A stretch of 64,000 nucleotides of DNA from Gordionus sp. m RMFG-2023 (lineage: Eukaryota > Nematomorpha > Gordioida > Chordodea > Parachordodidae): positions 3,722,846 to 3,786,845 of the forward strand of contig NC_088779.1 of assembly GCF_954871325.1 (NCBI RefSeq), written 5' to 3'. Position 1 is the first letter of the stretch. Every line of letters starts with the position of its first letter. Positions 1 through 12,367 of the stretch are shown here, in pieces. The position numbers and the translations under genes are program-made. A model generated the notes under the pieces. It saw only the letters and a list, made by a program, of their open reading frames with translations, was not told the origin of the DNA and made no database searches.

Positions 1-1195
1 TCACATTATGTTCCTTCATTTCCGTTTTTTGGAGGAATTTTTCTCACTTGGTTCATAATCTAATTGTTGATGTGTATATTAATATTTAATTGTTAGTCTA
101 TTTTATTTTTTTTCTGAAGGAGAACCTGCCTGAAGTTTTTTTTTTCCTATCTTAAAACGCATTATGAAAAAATAATAAAGGAATAATTAAAAAAAATATA
201 TATAGTTTATAATTTTCCAAAAAAAAGGGATATAAGGAGAGAAGAGGAAAGAAATTAGGAACGAAAACCTTTCATCTCTTTCTGCTAAATTATTATATGA
301 ACTTACTCAAATACTCATTTAATCTATTATCATATACTATACGCATTTACCATACATATATATATATTGAATTTTTTTTTAAACAATTCTTACTTAATTC
401 TTTATCTATCTTCGTGTATTTGCTATTCTTACAAGGCGGACTCTCTGTAAGATATAGGTAAAAGATTAAATAAATTTCATAATTAACCTTACTTTAAGCT
501 GGTAACTTATACGCTAGGGAGTATAACACTCAACTATAATTAGATAGCAACATAGTTAGAACCAAACACTGTTTTTCACCGAGGTGGGGAACCATAGGAG
601 AGGGGTTACAGGTTTGGTGCCTAAACTCCTACCTTGGCTATAACTCCATCCCAAACTTCTTAATAGGGATAAAACTTTTAAATTTCCAGTTGTTTATACT
701 AGATAGTCTCTCACATTTTCTTGAATTTATGTTTTTAAGATAGGCATTTTTTAAATTTAAAGCGAATAAATTTGTTTTTTTTTCTTTTTTTTTTGTTTTA
801 GAAATAAAATAATTGAAATAAATTATAGAAATAAAATAATTAATTTTGCTTATTAACCTTGAAAACTAGCAAAGTCCCAAACCCGTACCACCTGTTAGTT
901 GATGGATGGTTTTTTTTTATATATATCTTGTATTCTAATAAAAATTAAGTTTATTAATATATTTCTTCAAAAGTCCGGTTAAGAATTTTTTTCCTTTTCC
1001 CGTCATACTATTTAAATATAACATACAACGAGTAAATCAATATCTCCACTCTAATGCTTATATTTTCTAAATACCTTATAATATAAGATAATAACCTGAT
1101 TAGTTGGCCCTGCCCTCCCCTTTTATAATATTTGATACTAAGGATATCATCCAAAATATATTTATGAGTAGCACAAAAAATGAAAGATAGATAGT
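1..1195. other. AT-rich stretch without a recognisable gene
   Basis: I see no convincing gene here. Open frames at 1008-1202 and 1100-1411 on the minus strand overlap the transposon that starts at 1204 and have no recognisable motif. Poly-A and poly-T runs dominate. Confidence 0.5.
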
Positions 1196-1203
1196 TAGGC
1201 ATC

Positions 1204-1738
1204 CAGCGTCTACATGAGCGGGAGGGGTAGTAACAGTTTGCATCCTATTTTTGTTTGAGTAGGGTAGGGGGTAGGCTGCTTTAATGGGGGTAGGATAAAT
1301 TTTGAAATGAAATAGGACAACATTTATTGCTGTAAAAATTAATAATTTTATTATAGAACTATTATAATACAATTCATCGACCAAATCTGTATATTGCAAA
1401 CAATCATACACATTGTTTTCTAAATAAAACTTTCTTGTTTAGATATTTCAGCAAGCTCATAATGTTATAATAATGAATTCATTGTAAATAATGGAGATTT
1501 AATTGAATTATCTAAAAAATAACCTATATATTTACAAAATATCGATAGTTGGTAGTAGAGATAGATTAATTTAAGTTATCCTTTATAAATTCTCTGAAAA
1601 GAGTATCATTATAATTAAATAGATGGAAATAAGAATGGTGAAACAGCGCCGCCGAAGGCTGCAATTTCTTTTAGGGGGGTAGGTAAAGGTTTTTGAAGGG
1701 GGTTTGCATCCAGTGAAAATTCTGTCATGTAGACGCTG
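1204..1738. mobile_element. Non-autonomous hAT-like element, CAGCGTCTACATGA family
   Basis: A 535-bp element bounded by a perfect 14-bp inverted repeat, CAGCGTCTACATGA at 1204 and its complement ending at 1738. The flanks TAGGCATC (1196-1203) and TAGGTACC (1739-1746) agree at 6 of 8 positions, as expected for an old hAT 8-bp target duplication. No transposase is visible. Related ends with G-rich inner sequence lie at 21644 and 31426. Confidence 0.75.
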
Positions 1739-1945
1739 TAGGTACCTTATCTCCGATAAGGAATTACTCGAAATATATCTTGTAGGTAGCACACAAATAA
1801 GTATAATGGCACTTTTAAAAGATATTTACATCAGAATGACATAATTGAAATGAATATATATACATATGTTACTTATTCCCTTTTTTCCCTTCTCTCCCTT
1901 ACAGAAACGGCACTAATCATAATTAAATTTTAATAAAATTTTTCA

Positions 1946-2818
1946 ATGAAGGACCACAATATTAAAATAATCTCTTTAAATATAAGATCCCTGAATGATA
2001 AACTAACTATACTTAGGAAAGTCATGAAAGACCAACATTACGATATCCTCCTTTTACAGGAGACCCACCTTAAAGTAACTGAGGTAAGGAACCTCTTAGA
2101 TTACACCTTATATTGCAGCTCAAATGCTGAACACGTATGGGCTGGGGTGGCGATTATGATACATAATAAATCAATAAGATTCGTATGCTTCAACCCAATC
2201 TCCAGCCGAATATGCTGCCTTACCCTAAACTTAGGATACAAAAGGGTTCATTTGTTTAATATATACGCACCTCACAATGATAGTGGTTTCTATATGGAAT
2301 TGGAGAATGTCTTAAAGGAACTACCGCATCGGGATGGCATCATTCTAGCAGGTAATTTCAATGCTTCGGTAGGTAAATCTAAGAACTCTTCCTGCCTTAG
2401 AAACGCCACATTAATACAAAGTACGAACCCCAACGGTAAAAGGTTAATAGAAATCTGTGAGCTTTTCAACATGAAAATTGGAAATACTTTCTTCAATCAT
2501 CCAACTCATCACATCATGACTTACAAGAGTCCTTCCTTTGGCATTACCTCACAGATAGATTTCTTTGTAATTTCCACTAAGATCTTCAAGTGGGTGAGAG
2601 ACATCGGAGTAATCAGTAAACTAAACCTCACACTTTTTACGGACCATTATCCACTGAGTTGTGAACTCAAAATTAACAACAGTATCTTCCCAAACCACAC
2701 TAGACAGAACAGTCTCACCACTGTAAAATACATAGTTAGAAAAGACTTGGCACAACTAAATGACTTAGAGGTGAAAGAAAGTTCGTCTCTAATTAAACAT
2801 CATGGAGGAATACAGTAA
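1946..2818 (+). pseudogene. LINE endonuclease domain
   Basis: A 290-codon open frame with the exonuclease-endonuclease-phosphatase fold signature: SLNIRSLND near residue 10, LLQETHL near 36 (metal-binding Glu), FNIYAPHN near 100, ILAGNFNA near 133, QIDFFVIS near 203 and TDHYPLSCEL near 232. The family normally reads GDFN at the fourth motif. Here the Asp is Asn, so the nickase was probably already inactive. It ends at a stop, and the linker and RT continue downstream in another frame. Confidence 0.87.
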
Positions 2819-2889
2819 ATGGCATGATAAACCCAAATCTGACCTAGAAGGACATTAAGCTGAATTTATTAGGTAGTATAACATCATGC

Positions 2890-4090
2890 TTAAAACCACG
2901 CACCAAGCGCAGAGAGTGGCTCACCCCTTCAACAATACAAATAATTAAGAATCTTACAACAAATATATCCCATCACCAATTCGCAAGACATCATAGGAGG
3001 TACATTACTCACCGCATAAGGGCTGACAAAAGACTGTTTATTGCTAACTTATCGAATTCTATCCAATTCAATTTTGATAATAATAATATTTATAAGGCCT
3101 TCCAATCTCTTAAACTACTCACCACCTTTAAAACCAATCCTTTACCAAGACTACAATTAAATAACAACAAGATTATAACTGACCCTAAGGAACAATTAGA
3201 CTTATGGATAGACCACTACATGAACCTCTGCAGAACGAGATGGCCTATACCTAGATGTGACTACCCCTTCCAATCACCCAGTCAGAATCTGAACAAGTCC
3301 GATATAGTCGGTGCCATCAAAGGTCTAAAAATGCATAAAGCTGCTGGAGCTGATGGGATCTTTGCAGAACTCTGGAAGATAGAGGTAGACCTAAGTGTCA
3401 GCTTACTACTTCCTCTCTTTAGGGAGATTTGGAATACGGGTAGGTTTCCTGACGAATGGATGCCATCAATTATACTAAACTTCCCTAAAAATAAGTCCCC
3501 AAACTGCCTTAAGGATTACAGAGGTATTGCATTGATTCCAGTCACACTAAAAATGTTCACATACATCATATAGGTCAGGATTAAACCAATCATTAACAGT
3601 TTCTTTCTAATGCAGGAAGGGCAGAAATACTACGGAGTTGACTATGGCACTTAAGGTCATTCTGGAAAAGGCCAGAATGCATAAATCCCCCATCTTTGCC
3701 CTAATGATTTATTTAAGTCAAGCCTTTGACTCCATAATTCAGAATAAGATATGGCTCTTGCTGGAAAACATTGGAATAGATAAACATCTGATAGCGCTAA
3801 TTAAGATAATTTACGACAATCATAGCGTAGTTCCTCAACATCTAAATATGAAATCACAACCTTTTAAAGCAAATAGGGGCCTCAAACAAGGATGCATCCT
3901 TTCACCGATTATTTTTAATGTAATAATGAATGATATCCTAAATAAATCCCTTAAACAGGAATATGCACTCAACACATATTACAGCAATCAACAGCACCAC
4001 AATGATATGCATAACTCTCTAAACTTTCTATGTTATGCCGACGACGTATGTATTCTAGCCAACTCAGAATACAAATTGAGAAATATTTAA
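2890..4090 (+). pseudogene. LINE reverse transcriptase domain
   Basis: RT motifs are seen in order: AAGADGIFAELWK (about 3340-3378), FPKNKSPNCLKDYRGIALI (about 3482-3538), AFDSI (about 3723), GLKQGCILSPIIFNVIMNDI (motif B, about 3880) and CYADDVCILANS (motif C, about 4031). In motif A the catalytic Asp is replaced by Tyr (IYLSQAFDSI where the family has x-D-x-x-x-AFD). The half before 3573 and the half after 3638 lie in different frames, with a TAG at 3571. It is a relic. The thumb and C-terminal part continue to 4810. Confidence 0.88.
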
Positions 4091-4810
4091 TCATTATTTG
4101 TCAATAACTGTGATGTATATGGTTTAAGAGTTAACTACACAAAAACCAAGCTGATCACCTCAAATACCGATAAAAGTAACTTAAACCCCTTTAACTTTGA
4201 GGGTAATACGATAGAATTAGTGTCAGATTTTAAATACCTATGAACCAGGATAACATCATTAGGCCTCACTCTTTTAGATACGAAATCGAGAACGAATAAT
4301 ACTAGACTCCGCTATCATCAACTGTCGAAATTATGGTCATCCAACCAAATATCAACTAATTTAAAAATAAGACTCTTCAAGTCCCTAATTGTACCCATTT
4401 TTACATATGGCCTGGAAACGAGGCAGGACTCAAAAAGTAACATAAACACAATTCAGACATTTATAAACAAATGCCTTAGAAGAATCACCAAAACGTATTA
4501 CCCATACAACACATCAAATACAACGCTCTGGAATAGATGCGACATCCTACCAATCAATCGGCTCATACCCTTGAGGAGACTAGAATTATTAGGCCATAGC
4601 TTAAGACACTCGCAGGAAAATATGATATTCTCGGCCTTGAAATGGTGCCCTGACGGTAGGAAGAAAACTCCTAAATACTATTGGTTGGCTAAATGTTTGA
4701 AGGATATGGACCTGATTAACCTCTCGTTTGCAGATTTCATGGCACTCAGCAAAAACAAGAAACACCTAAAAGAACATTTACAATACATGTTAAAATATGG
4801 CCTAAATTAA

Positions 4811-5445
4811 TATTGAAACCGTTCTTCTCCTTTACTTTCTTGCAATAAATAGAATAAAGTATGTTTGATAATGATAATAACCTGAACAACAACAACATAA
4901 CTTAACTTCCTTCATTAACCCACGACCTTCCTTTCTGGACACACGATATCGGCGACGATAACGATAACAATTACGAAACTATTAGTTGTATAATGGACAA
5001 TGAGAAGATAAACTGGCTATAATAATAACGCAATACTCGGACGAACCCAAATATCATTGGCATAGCACATACAAGATCTACAGGACATACGGTATTTGGC
5101 ACACCGAACAACAAACAAGGAAGAGACTCTTCATGTAAACTTAACATAAACTCTCAATACTTAACAAGATATAAGGGTTATTATTTTTTTGTTGCCTCAT
5201 TAAATACCACTTAAGGATGCAGGTACATTTTTTATATGACATTATTTTTTATTTTTTCCTTAACACTATTCTGCCGGAAACGGAACTAATACATCACCAT
5301 TATTGTACTTCTTTCTTCTTCACTTTGCTAACTGGCTACTTAGTGGTACCGTCCACTATAATAAAACGGGTAGACATCATGTATGGGATCTATAAGTGAA
5401 AATACATGATTCACGCTTCAACTCCTGGTGGGTGATGAAATTAGT
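4811..5445. other. LINE 3' flank and unassigned sequence
   Basis: The first 60 bases are probably the LINE 3' untranslated region. The rest has no recognised repeat or gene. An open frame at 5217-5399 has no supporting motif. Confidence 0.4.
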
Positions 5446-5449
5446 ATTT

Positions 5450-6970
5450 ACTCGTATTATTAATTATCTAGTATTTGCTTATACTAACTTAGTAGCATTT
5501 AATATAGCATACGCCTTTTTTAAAATTTTTAAATAATATACATTAGAGATCTGCAAAGTTAGACCAGTCCCGAACCCGGCCCATCCCGAGTCCGACCCGG
5601 CCGGAATGGGCTTCGGGCTAAATTTATCAATATATTTAATTTTTTATGTAAAATAAAATTTTTGGATTTTATTTATTGAAACTAAAAGACATATAACATA
5701 TGTCTTTTATTTTGAGTAATTATAAAAATTAATTTCTATATTTAAATAAATTTATGCCGAGCAGGGCCGGTAAATTTTTATAAAAAAAATTTAGGGTTAG
5801 GGCCAGCGGCAAAACTTTTTTAAAAAAAATTTTGGGCCGGGCCGGGATTGAAAAATTAGGCCCTATGCAGATCACTAATATACATCTTTTAATATAAAAT
5901 TAAAGAATTGTGAAATATTTCACCAAAAAATTTTCCCCACAAATATTCACAGTATCGCATATTTATTATTTTTTAATGAAAAAAAAAGGTTAATACCAAA
6001 TCCCCGAGTTTCAATGACTTTTTATTATACAATAAATTTTCTTGATTCAATAAAAAAGTTGCTGCAAAATAATATAATTTGAAGATCATTTGACGGAGTA
6101 AGAAATATGCCAATTGAATTTGTTGGCTTGCAAAGCTCAAAATTAAGAAAGTGGAACCAAATTGTATCTACATTTGATGTTAATTCTTTTTATACATGTG
6201 AGACACCCAGGTGAACTACTTGTACCAATATGGAATTGATATTTATATTGCTGAGGCTAGTGGGAGAGACTGAATATCTATGGAATTTTATCAAATTAAT
6301 AATCAAAATATCATCGGTCAAATAAGAAAGGTTAGAAAAAAAAGGTACTAAATCAGACTAATATCCTCGTTAGAACTAAAATGATACTAAATCAGACTAA
6401 TATCCTCGATTATATATATTTTTCTATAATATTCGTCAAATCAGAAAAGTTAGAACTAAAATGATACTAAATCTTTATTAAATAATAAGTTAAAAATATA
6501 ATCAACTAAATTAAAATAATCAAAAATTAAAATTAAAAATTATAATTAAGTTCGTAAAATCATTATCTCTCTCTATACAAATATCCTCGAATATATATAC
6601 TTTTCTATAATATTCATTTACATAATGTTTTACAAACAAACTGAAAAAATCTTGAACTTTCTTTAATTTGAATAATCATTCTTTTTTATTCATCTTTCTT
6701 TAAATCATTTGCATTCGAAATTTAATTCATTTTTCTTGAGTAGATTTGAATATCTTTCGGCTTCGTAATTTGGTTTAACAATTACAACACTACTTAATCC
6801 TGATAATAGGTTAAAAAGTCTTAAAAGGCTTCACTTCATAAATATTAGAAAAACGAGATGGTTGGGAATATGGGAAGTATATTTTTTAAGGATTGTCTTT
6901 GGAATGAAAAACAATTCTGGAATCGGGTTTTAAAATAAAATATGTCAATTTAGAGAAAATTATTAACGGC
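5450..6970 (+). repeat. Dispersed repeat R1, copy 1
   Basis: Begins near the block CTTAGTAGCATTTAATATAG and includes blocks such as TTGGCTTGCAAAGCTC (about 6124) and AGGATTGTCTTTGGAATG (about 6888). The same blocks recur in the same order at 16350-16526 plus 21081-21640 and at 30700-31400, and in more diverged form at 45460-47150 and 50250-50900. No coding frame is visible. It sits upstream of BTB genes in several units, so it may be part of the ancestral duplicated segment and not a transposon. A local tandem duplication lies at about 6340-6475. It is interrupted by a short hAT-like element at 5544-5877. Confidence 0.7.
5544..5877. mobile_element. Short hAT-like element, TAGAGATCTGCA family (GC-rich core)
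   Basis: A 334-bp element with inverted ends TAGAGATCTGCAAAG and TAGTGATCTGCAT (reverse of the right end), flanked by a perfect 8-bp duplication ATATACAT (5536-5543 and 5878-5885). Sub-terminal CCCGGCCCGG blocks make it GC-rich in AT-rich DNA. No coding capacity. A full relative is at 33502-33806, and fragments lie at 30790 and 32800. Confidence 0.85.
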
Positions 6971-7310
6971 CAGTGGCGTAGCTAGGAATTTTCCTTAGAG
7001 GGGGTCCATACATATAAGAGCTGGTTTATCATACAAATCATAACCATATCTTCGATAATATATAATAAATATATTTTTTAAATGCATCAATAATATGTTA
7101 TTATAATTTAGTAGATTATTCTCAATGACTTTATAATAATACTATCCAGAATAATTTCAATAGTAATATAATATCCTTCCACAAACATCAAAACCAGAAA
7201 GATATAATTCATATAAAATCACTTTTAAGTCTTTTGAACGTATAATCTCAAAAAAATATTGCTCTGGGAGGGGTCCAAACCCGAAAACCACCCCCGTAGC
7301 TACGCCACTG
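6971..7310. mobile_element. Short hAT-like element, CAGTGGCGTAGCTA family
   Basis: About 340 bp with a perfect 14-bp inverted terminal repeat, CAGTGGCGTAGCTA. No matching target duplication is visible. Its left side abuts repeat R1 and its right side a truncated element of another family, so insertion was accompanied or followed by deletion. A degraded inverted copy is at about 22008-22328. Confidence 0.75.
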
Positions 7311-7413
7311 CATCTATTAGCTAAATCTCGAGGCTTAGGCAATATTTTTCTGGCTAAAATATTGAGTTAGCCGTTTTTAAAAATTGGCTCAAAACGAGCC
7401 GTTTAACAACACT
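7311..7413. mobile_element. Fragment of the TAGTGTTGTTAAACGGCTC family
   Basis: Only the right half of this element family (full copy at 51249-51470) remains, ending GTTTAACAACACTA. Its left half was lost at the junction with the 6971-7310 insertion. Confidence 0.7.
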
Positions 7414-8868
7414 AATTCAGAGCTCATTTTGTAGGTTCAGGTGACAAAATTTTTGAAAGTTGTCTTTTAGGGTTAAGAAAATAACGGTTAAAACTGGTTT
7501 AAAGGTTCGGTTTGGATCCCTGAAAAAAAAATTTACTTCTTGAATAATTTTTGAATGTTTCAAAATTTAAAAAAAAAAAAAACTTTTTCAAAGCGGTTTC
7601 TAGTTATATATATATCTGAAAAAATAATATATAAATTATAGACAAGATGATTTTTAGGATGCTTCCAATATAGAGGAATTTGTCGATATTATTTTATTTT
7701 TAAGTAAATACAAACACTACAATGCATGAGCTTACAATTTAAACCCACCAACCACTGCATCTCAAATTCATTTTTTTTTAGGTTTTGCTCGTTGATTTAC
7801 ATTGAAAATTATCAAATACTCACATTGAATAACATTTTTAAAAATAAAAGAAATTTTGCATTCTTCTAACAGAGAAGAGAATTTTTTTTTAGTCCGTAGT
7901 TTACTGGATATAAAAATAATTCCTTAAAAATATTTTTTTGATTTATTATACATATTAAAAATAAAAGTAATTTTTAGAAAGAAAACTTATTTGAGATTGA
8001 GGTATCATATTTTTTTTAAATTCCATTTGTATATAATAAATATCATATATATAGAAAGTACAAACTCATCTAGTTAATTTTAAGATTTTGCGATTGAGAG
8101 ATCATAAAAGTCTTCAAATTAAATATATATTTTTTTTAATTACTTTATTTAACCTGTTAGTAATAAATACAAAAAAATTTTTTTTTAAATGTTACGTTAG
8201 TAGGTAAATGTTTATTTATATGTTAAATTGAAGTTAATTAGATAAAATCTTCTTTTGGCGGATTCACAATTTTTATCGTAAAATTTCCTTTTTTGCCCTT
8301 GAATTTTTTTTTGTGCACATGCGAATATTATAATAATATTTACAAATATCCTAAAATTCTAGAAGTATAGCGTATTAGTTGAGAAAGATTTTCTGTATTA
8401 TTTACAATTGATTTGGCAAAAATAAACATTCATTTAAATAGACCGGTAAATAATTTAATTGATTATTTAGTTTAAAAGTAAAAAATTTATTTTCTGCATT
8501 ATCAAAAATAAGTTAAATAAATGTTATTTGAATTTATCTTCACAGTTTTGGAAAGCCATTTTTACAGTGTTAAATATATATTTTATCTTCAAGCTCGCCC
8601 GGCCTAATGAAGCTAAAAACTTAGGCCGATTATTTATTAAAAGTGTACATACATTGAAGTCGGCCATAATCAATGTTATTGGCCGTAGCATATAATTGGA
8701 AACCTTTTTAACATTTTAATGAAAATCTAGAATTCTTTATTTACTGCACGGCTCAACTATCATTTTTCTTTTTAAATCAGTGCTAAAAATATTTTTGCTT
8801 GTAGCATTATTTTAAAAGGTTTCAAATTGATATTGAAAATATTAAAACCTCTTATATAATTTCCCAAC

Positions 8869-9063
8869 TAGTGGTATTAAACGGCGTCTCAATTTTAGCC
8901 GATTTTCAAATGGCTAACTCAATATTTTATCCAGAAAGATATCACTCCAGTCTAAAGATTTTTCTCATAGATGGCACAAAGGACTATAAATCTATTAACG
9001 AAATCTTGTTAGGCTAAAATATTAAGTTAGCCGTTTTTAAAAATAAGCCCTTTAGCAACACTA
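8869..9063. mobile_element. Short hAT-like element, TAGTGTTGTTAAACGGCTC family
   Basis: 195 bp with diverged family ends. Flanks TTCCCAAC (8861-8868) and TTTCCAAC (9064-9071) agree at 7 of 8 positions. It lies about 200 bp upstream of the BTB-1 start and is shared with the same position upstream of BTB-2. Confidence 0.75.
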
Positions 9064-9272
9064 TTTCCAACTGAATGATTGTATTTTAATATATGTTCTT
9101 TTCAAATCGGCCCGGGGTCTGTAATATTTTAAGACCCATCCCGTCTTGGTGTAATTTTTTTAAGACAATTTTGCTGTCCGATTCGTGTTGTCCGTTACGG
9201 GTATACAAATCATTAATAGATAATTTTTGAAAAAGATTACTTAAACATTTTTTAGCCTTTATTTAGAAAATA

Positions 9273-10242
9273 ATGGAAAATTTTCAGTTATTTGAAAATG
9301 ACTTGCCAATAGGAGAACGTTTATTTTTAAATTCGTACATGTCTGATGTTAAATTTGAGGTTAAATAATAATCGTTTTTATCTTAATATAGAACAAATTT
9401 GTCTTACTTTATAGGTGGAAGGAAAAATAATCCATGCGCATACATTTATTCTATCATTTAGAAGTCAAATGTTTTATACCATGTTCCATGGCAATTTGAA
9501 GTTGAAAGATAATTGTGTAAAGGTTGAAGATCTAAGGAAAGGCGTTTTTAAAATAATCCTTAAGTGATTTTCTAATAATATAATTATTTCTAACAATATC
9601 TAAAAAAGATATATATATACCAATGAAGTTTGTAATATTAATTCTATCGACATTGACTCACTGTTAGAACTCTTGTATGGTGCAAAAAAATATATGCTTA
9701 AGAATTTGATCGATATGTGCATTAATGAAATAAATCAATCTAGGTGTTATTATGGAGTAGAAAGTAAAATTGGGTTAAAAGTATATTTAGCAACAGCAAT
9801 ACACCCAGAAATCGATGCTTCTAGTTTTTTCTCTGTAAATTTTATTTTATATAAGGATTTATAATATATTAATTTTTAGATTCTTTTGAGTAATGAAAGA
9901 TATGTATTTGATTCGAATGCTTTCCTTAACGCTCCTATCCATTTAATAAAAAATTTTATCACGTCTTTACCTAATGGAAGATCGACATCGAAACTCTTAA
10001 TTTCGGAATTTCTAATTAAATGGGCAAAAAAGGAATGCCGCAAATGCCAGATTCCTGATGATTCAAAGAACGTTTTATGTAAATTATCCGATAAAAAATC
10101 CGATTTTATTTCATACGTTTTGGATTACGATCGAGTAGACATGATTCAATTGGTTCGTAAGCACAAATTATTAGAGGACAACGAGATACTCGACATTTTG
10201 TTAAAAAAATTTCCGATCCCCCAAAAAACAAATGATTATTGA
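9273..10242 (+). CDS. BTB-1: BTB/POZ-BACK domain protein
   Basis: Four exons, 9273-9359, 9415-9563, 9609-9834 and 9880-10242, join with GT-AG introns of 55, 45 and 45 nt in phases 0, 2, 0 to give 274 residues. Residues 1-29 (exon 1) are a variable leader ending MSDVKFE. About 24-125 form a BTB domain: VEGKIIHAHTFILS, FYTMFHG, KYIYTNEV, LLYGAKKYML. About 125-274 resemble a BACK region, with VFDSNAFLNAPI and LIKWAKKECRKCQIPDDS. The closest style is BTBD3/BTBD6, without the PHR domain. Proteins of this class usually dimerise through BTB and act as Cullin-3 substrate adaptors. That role is family knowledge, not shown here. The start is chosen because ATG follows an acceptor-like TTAG by 6 nt, as in all paralogues. 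Its nearest relative is BTB-2. Confidence 0.88.
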
Positions 10243-11034
10243 CTTTACTAAGAATACTCCGAGATTGAAATTTCTACGCTATTAGTAAAATTGATAATAA
10301 TCATGTATAATTATAAATTGTGAAATAATGAATTAAATCACTCTATGATGATAATATTTTAAAATATAAATACAAAAAACACATTTATTTTGCATGATTC
10401 ATAATAAAATGTTTATAAAATTAATTTAAGTTCTATATCTTCCACTACTTTACAAACGAACATGCTTATAGTTATGGATATGGATTAATCAATTTTATTA
10501 AATGAGAAATAAAATCTAGAGAGATAGTATGTTTATATATTTAAAAATGATGAATTAAATATTTAGAATAGGGAGGTTTTAAAAAAAATTGATATTGATA
10601 TATTTATTAGTAAGGAAAAAAGATACTGGTAATATCTGATTAAATACTAAGGATAACCAGTAACTCCCAATCCCCTGCCTGGCGCCTATAAATTATTCCT
10701 TATATAAATCTTAGGATACTTTTTATTTTGTTCTAAAACTACGGCTTTGAAAGAAACAATTGCAATAAAATCGTTGAACAATATTTTTTTTTAACATTAA
10801 AAAAGCATTTTCTAGTTAATGAAAATGGATTAATAAATAGAGAAGGAGGTGGGATTAGAAACTTAGAAGCACCTCGCGCCTTTAATGTAACTTGATTGAT
10901 TGACATCAAAAGTTTAAATGTAATATTTTGAAATAAATGAATAGTAGCTGAGAGCACTTGTGCATCCAGATAATTCGCAAACAAAAGGGTAACTTGGATA
11001 GATATTTCATCGCTATTGTTTTTAAAAATTATTC

Positions 11035-11235
11035 GGGGTCGACTTTCCGACCGTGCCCGTGAACGGCTAACTTATTTTATCCAGAAAAGATTGTGCCATC
11101 CTGAAGATTTTTTACACAGATGGAATATACCTGTTAGCGAAATCTCAAGGCTTAGACAAATATTTTCAAGGCTAACATAGAGTTAGCCATTTTAATAAAA
11201 TCGGCTCGAATAACGCCGCTTAACAACTACAATAC
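11035..11235. mobile_element. Degraded TAGTGTTGTTAAACGGCTC family copy
   Basis: Inner sequence GGCTAACTTATTTTATCCAG and a right half ending CCGCTTAACAACTA match the 51249-51470 element. Both ends are diverged and no target duplication is visible. Confidence 0.6.
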
Positions 11236-11674
11236 CGCAATCAGGTTGTATGGCATAGGCTTATTTCATGAGCTTCTTATATGCGTTGTTATAATAGCGT
11301 GAAAATGGAGAAAAATGCAGCATTTTATGGAGTAGGATGCTCAAGATGTTCAAGCAAGCTATTCTATATGGAAGATTTTTTTAAAAAATAATCATAATAA
11401 TTTTTAAATTTTATTTTATAAATTGCGCACTATATTTGAAAATATTAATCTTCTTGTGAACAAATTTATTCATCTATTATAACCTTTTGTGTCCAGAATT
11501 TTTATAAGTGACAGTTCTTCGTTTAAAATAGGGTTTGGCAAAAAGTACTATTGGAAAATGGTAAAATATATCTACAAAATTTGTCTCAATAAGTTTATTT
11601 TTAGGTATGCCATATTTAGAAAATTTTGCTGCCATAGACATGCTATATCTTTTGAAAAAATAGTGGGCCTTGGG

Positions 11675-11889
11675 TAGAGACTGTTAAACGTCTCGATTTG
11701 AGTCAATTTTTGAAAACGGCTAACTCAATATTATACCCCGGTAAATAGCCTAAGCATATAGATTTCGTCAATAGATGTTCAATCCTATGTGCCATCTCTG
11801 AGCAAAATCTGGCTTAATATTTTTCAGAATAAAATATTGAGTTAGCCATTTTTAAAAATCTTCTCAAATTTAGCCGTTTAACAACAAAA
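11675..11889. mobile_element. Short hAT-like element, TAGTGTTGTTAAACGGCTC family
   Basis: 215 bp, ends TAGAGACTGTTAAAC and GTTTAACAACAAAA, flanked by a perfect 8-bp duplication GCCTTGGG (11667-11674 and 11890-11897). No coding capacity. Confidence 0.82.
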
Positions 11890-12367
11890 GCCTTGGGCAT
11901 GTGATCAAAATAGATGAATCCCATATTTTTAAAAGGGGAAAAAGAACAGAGGGAGGATTATATAATCAAATGCCATTTGGGTTGCAGTAGGAATATCAAA
12001 GAATGATGGAAAATTTTTTTATTGCTGAAACTGAAAAAAGAGGTAAAGAGTTGAGCGTTTATGGAAGGAACTTAAGGCGAGAATCCCTAGAAATGGAAGA
12101 AAATCTATCTCTCATTTTATATATATGTGAATATTCATATTATCGTAATATTAAAAATGTCAAATTTAAGTATAAGTTTATTAAATTTTTAAATGATATT
12201 TTAATTTATTAAGAACAATTTTTGCTTTTCCTTAAAATTATATGTATCTATATTATCATTATTATATTATCTTTATTCAAATAAATTGCTCAATTATCTA
12301 GGGGTATGACTAAATATTGCATTGCTAAAAAGAAATTAATCATAATCAATCAAAATTTTATTATGTA

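Larger units (their letters stand above)
1946..4810 (+). mobile_element. LINE (non-LTR retrotransposon), degenerate ORF2
   Basis: One decayed LINE ORF2 in the order apurinic-type endonuclease (1946-2818), linker, reverse transcriptase (about 2890-4090) and C-terminal region (to 4810). No ORF1, RNase H domain or clear 5' end is visible. The 3' flank has AATAAA at about 4845. The C-terminus, with a GHSLRH motif and a W-C-P-D-G-R-K-K stretch, recalls RTE or CR1-like elements, but I cannot fix the clade. The region is less AT-rich than its surroundings. Frame changes between the endonuclease and RT parts and within RT, plus in-frame stops near 3571, 4088 and 4241, show it is dead. Confidence 0.88.
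7420..10890 (+). repeat. Segmental duplication, unit 1 (carries BTB-1)
   Basis: Matches 24547-28330 in order and orientation from an upstream block (AGGTTCAGGTGAC, about 7434 and 24564), through the BTB gene, to a downstream block (AGTTAATGAAAATGGATTA, about 10814 and 28250). Both copies share the small element at 8869/26378, so it predates the duplication. Unit 2 has an extra element at 25118 and a local tandem duplication. Confidence 0.85.
10890..12360. other. Intergenic stretch with two small transposon copies
   Basis: Contains the elements at 11035-11235 and 11675-11889. Open frames at 11489-11677 and 12003-12212 have no motif, no splice context like the BTB genes and no second copy, so they are not called as genes. 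Confidence 0.5.

Noticed and set aside
1008-1411. Overlapping minus-strand frames as a LINE ORF1 or gene
   Set aside because: They run into the short hAT-like element at 1204-1738 and show no zinc knuckle, RRM or other ORF1 feature.
5560-5860. GC-rich CCCGGCCCGG blocks as CpG-island promoter
   Set aside because: The same blocks lie just inside the inverted ends of several short hAT-like elements and are part of the transposons.
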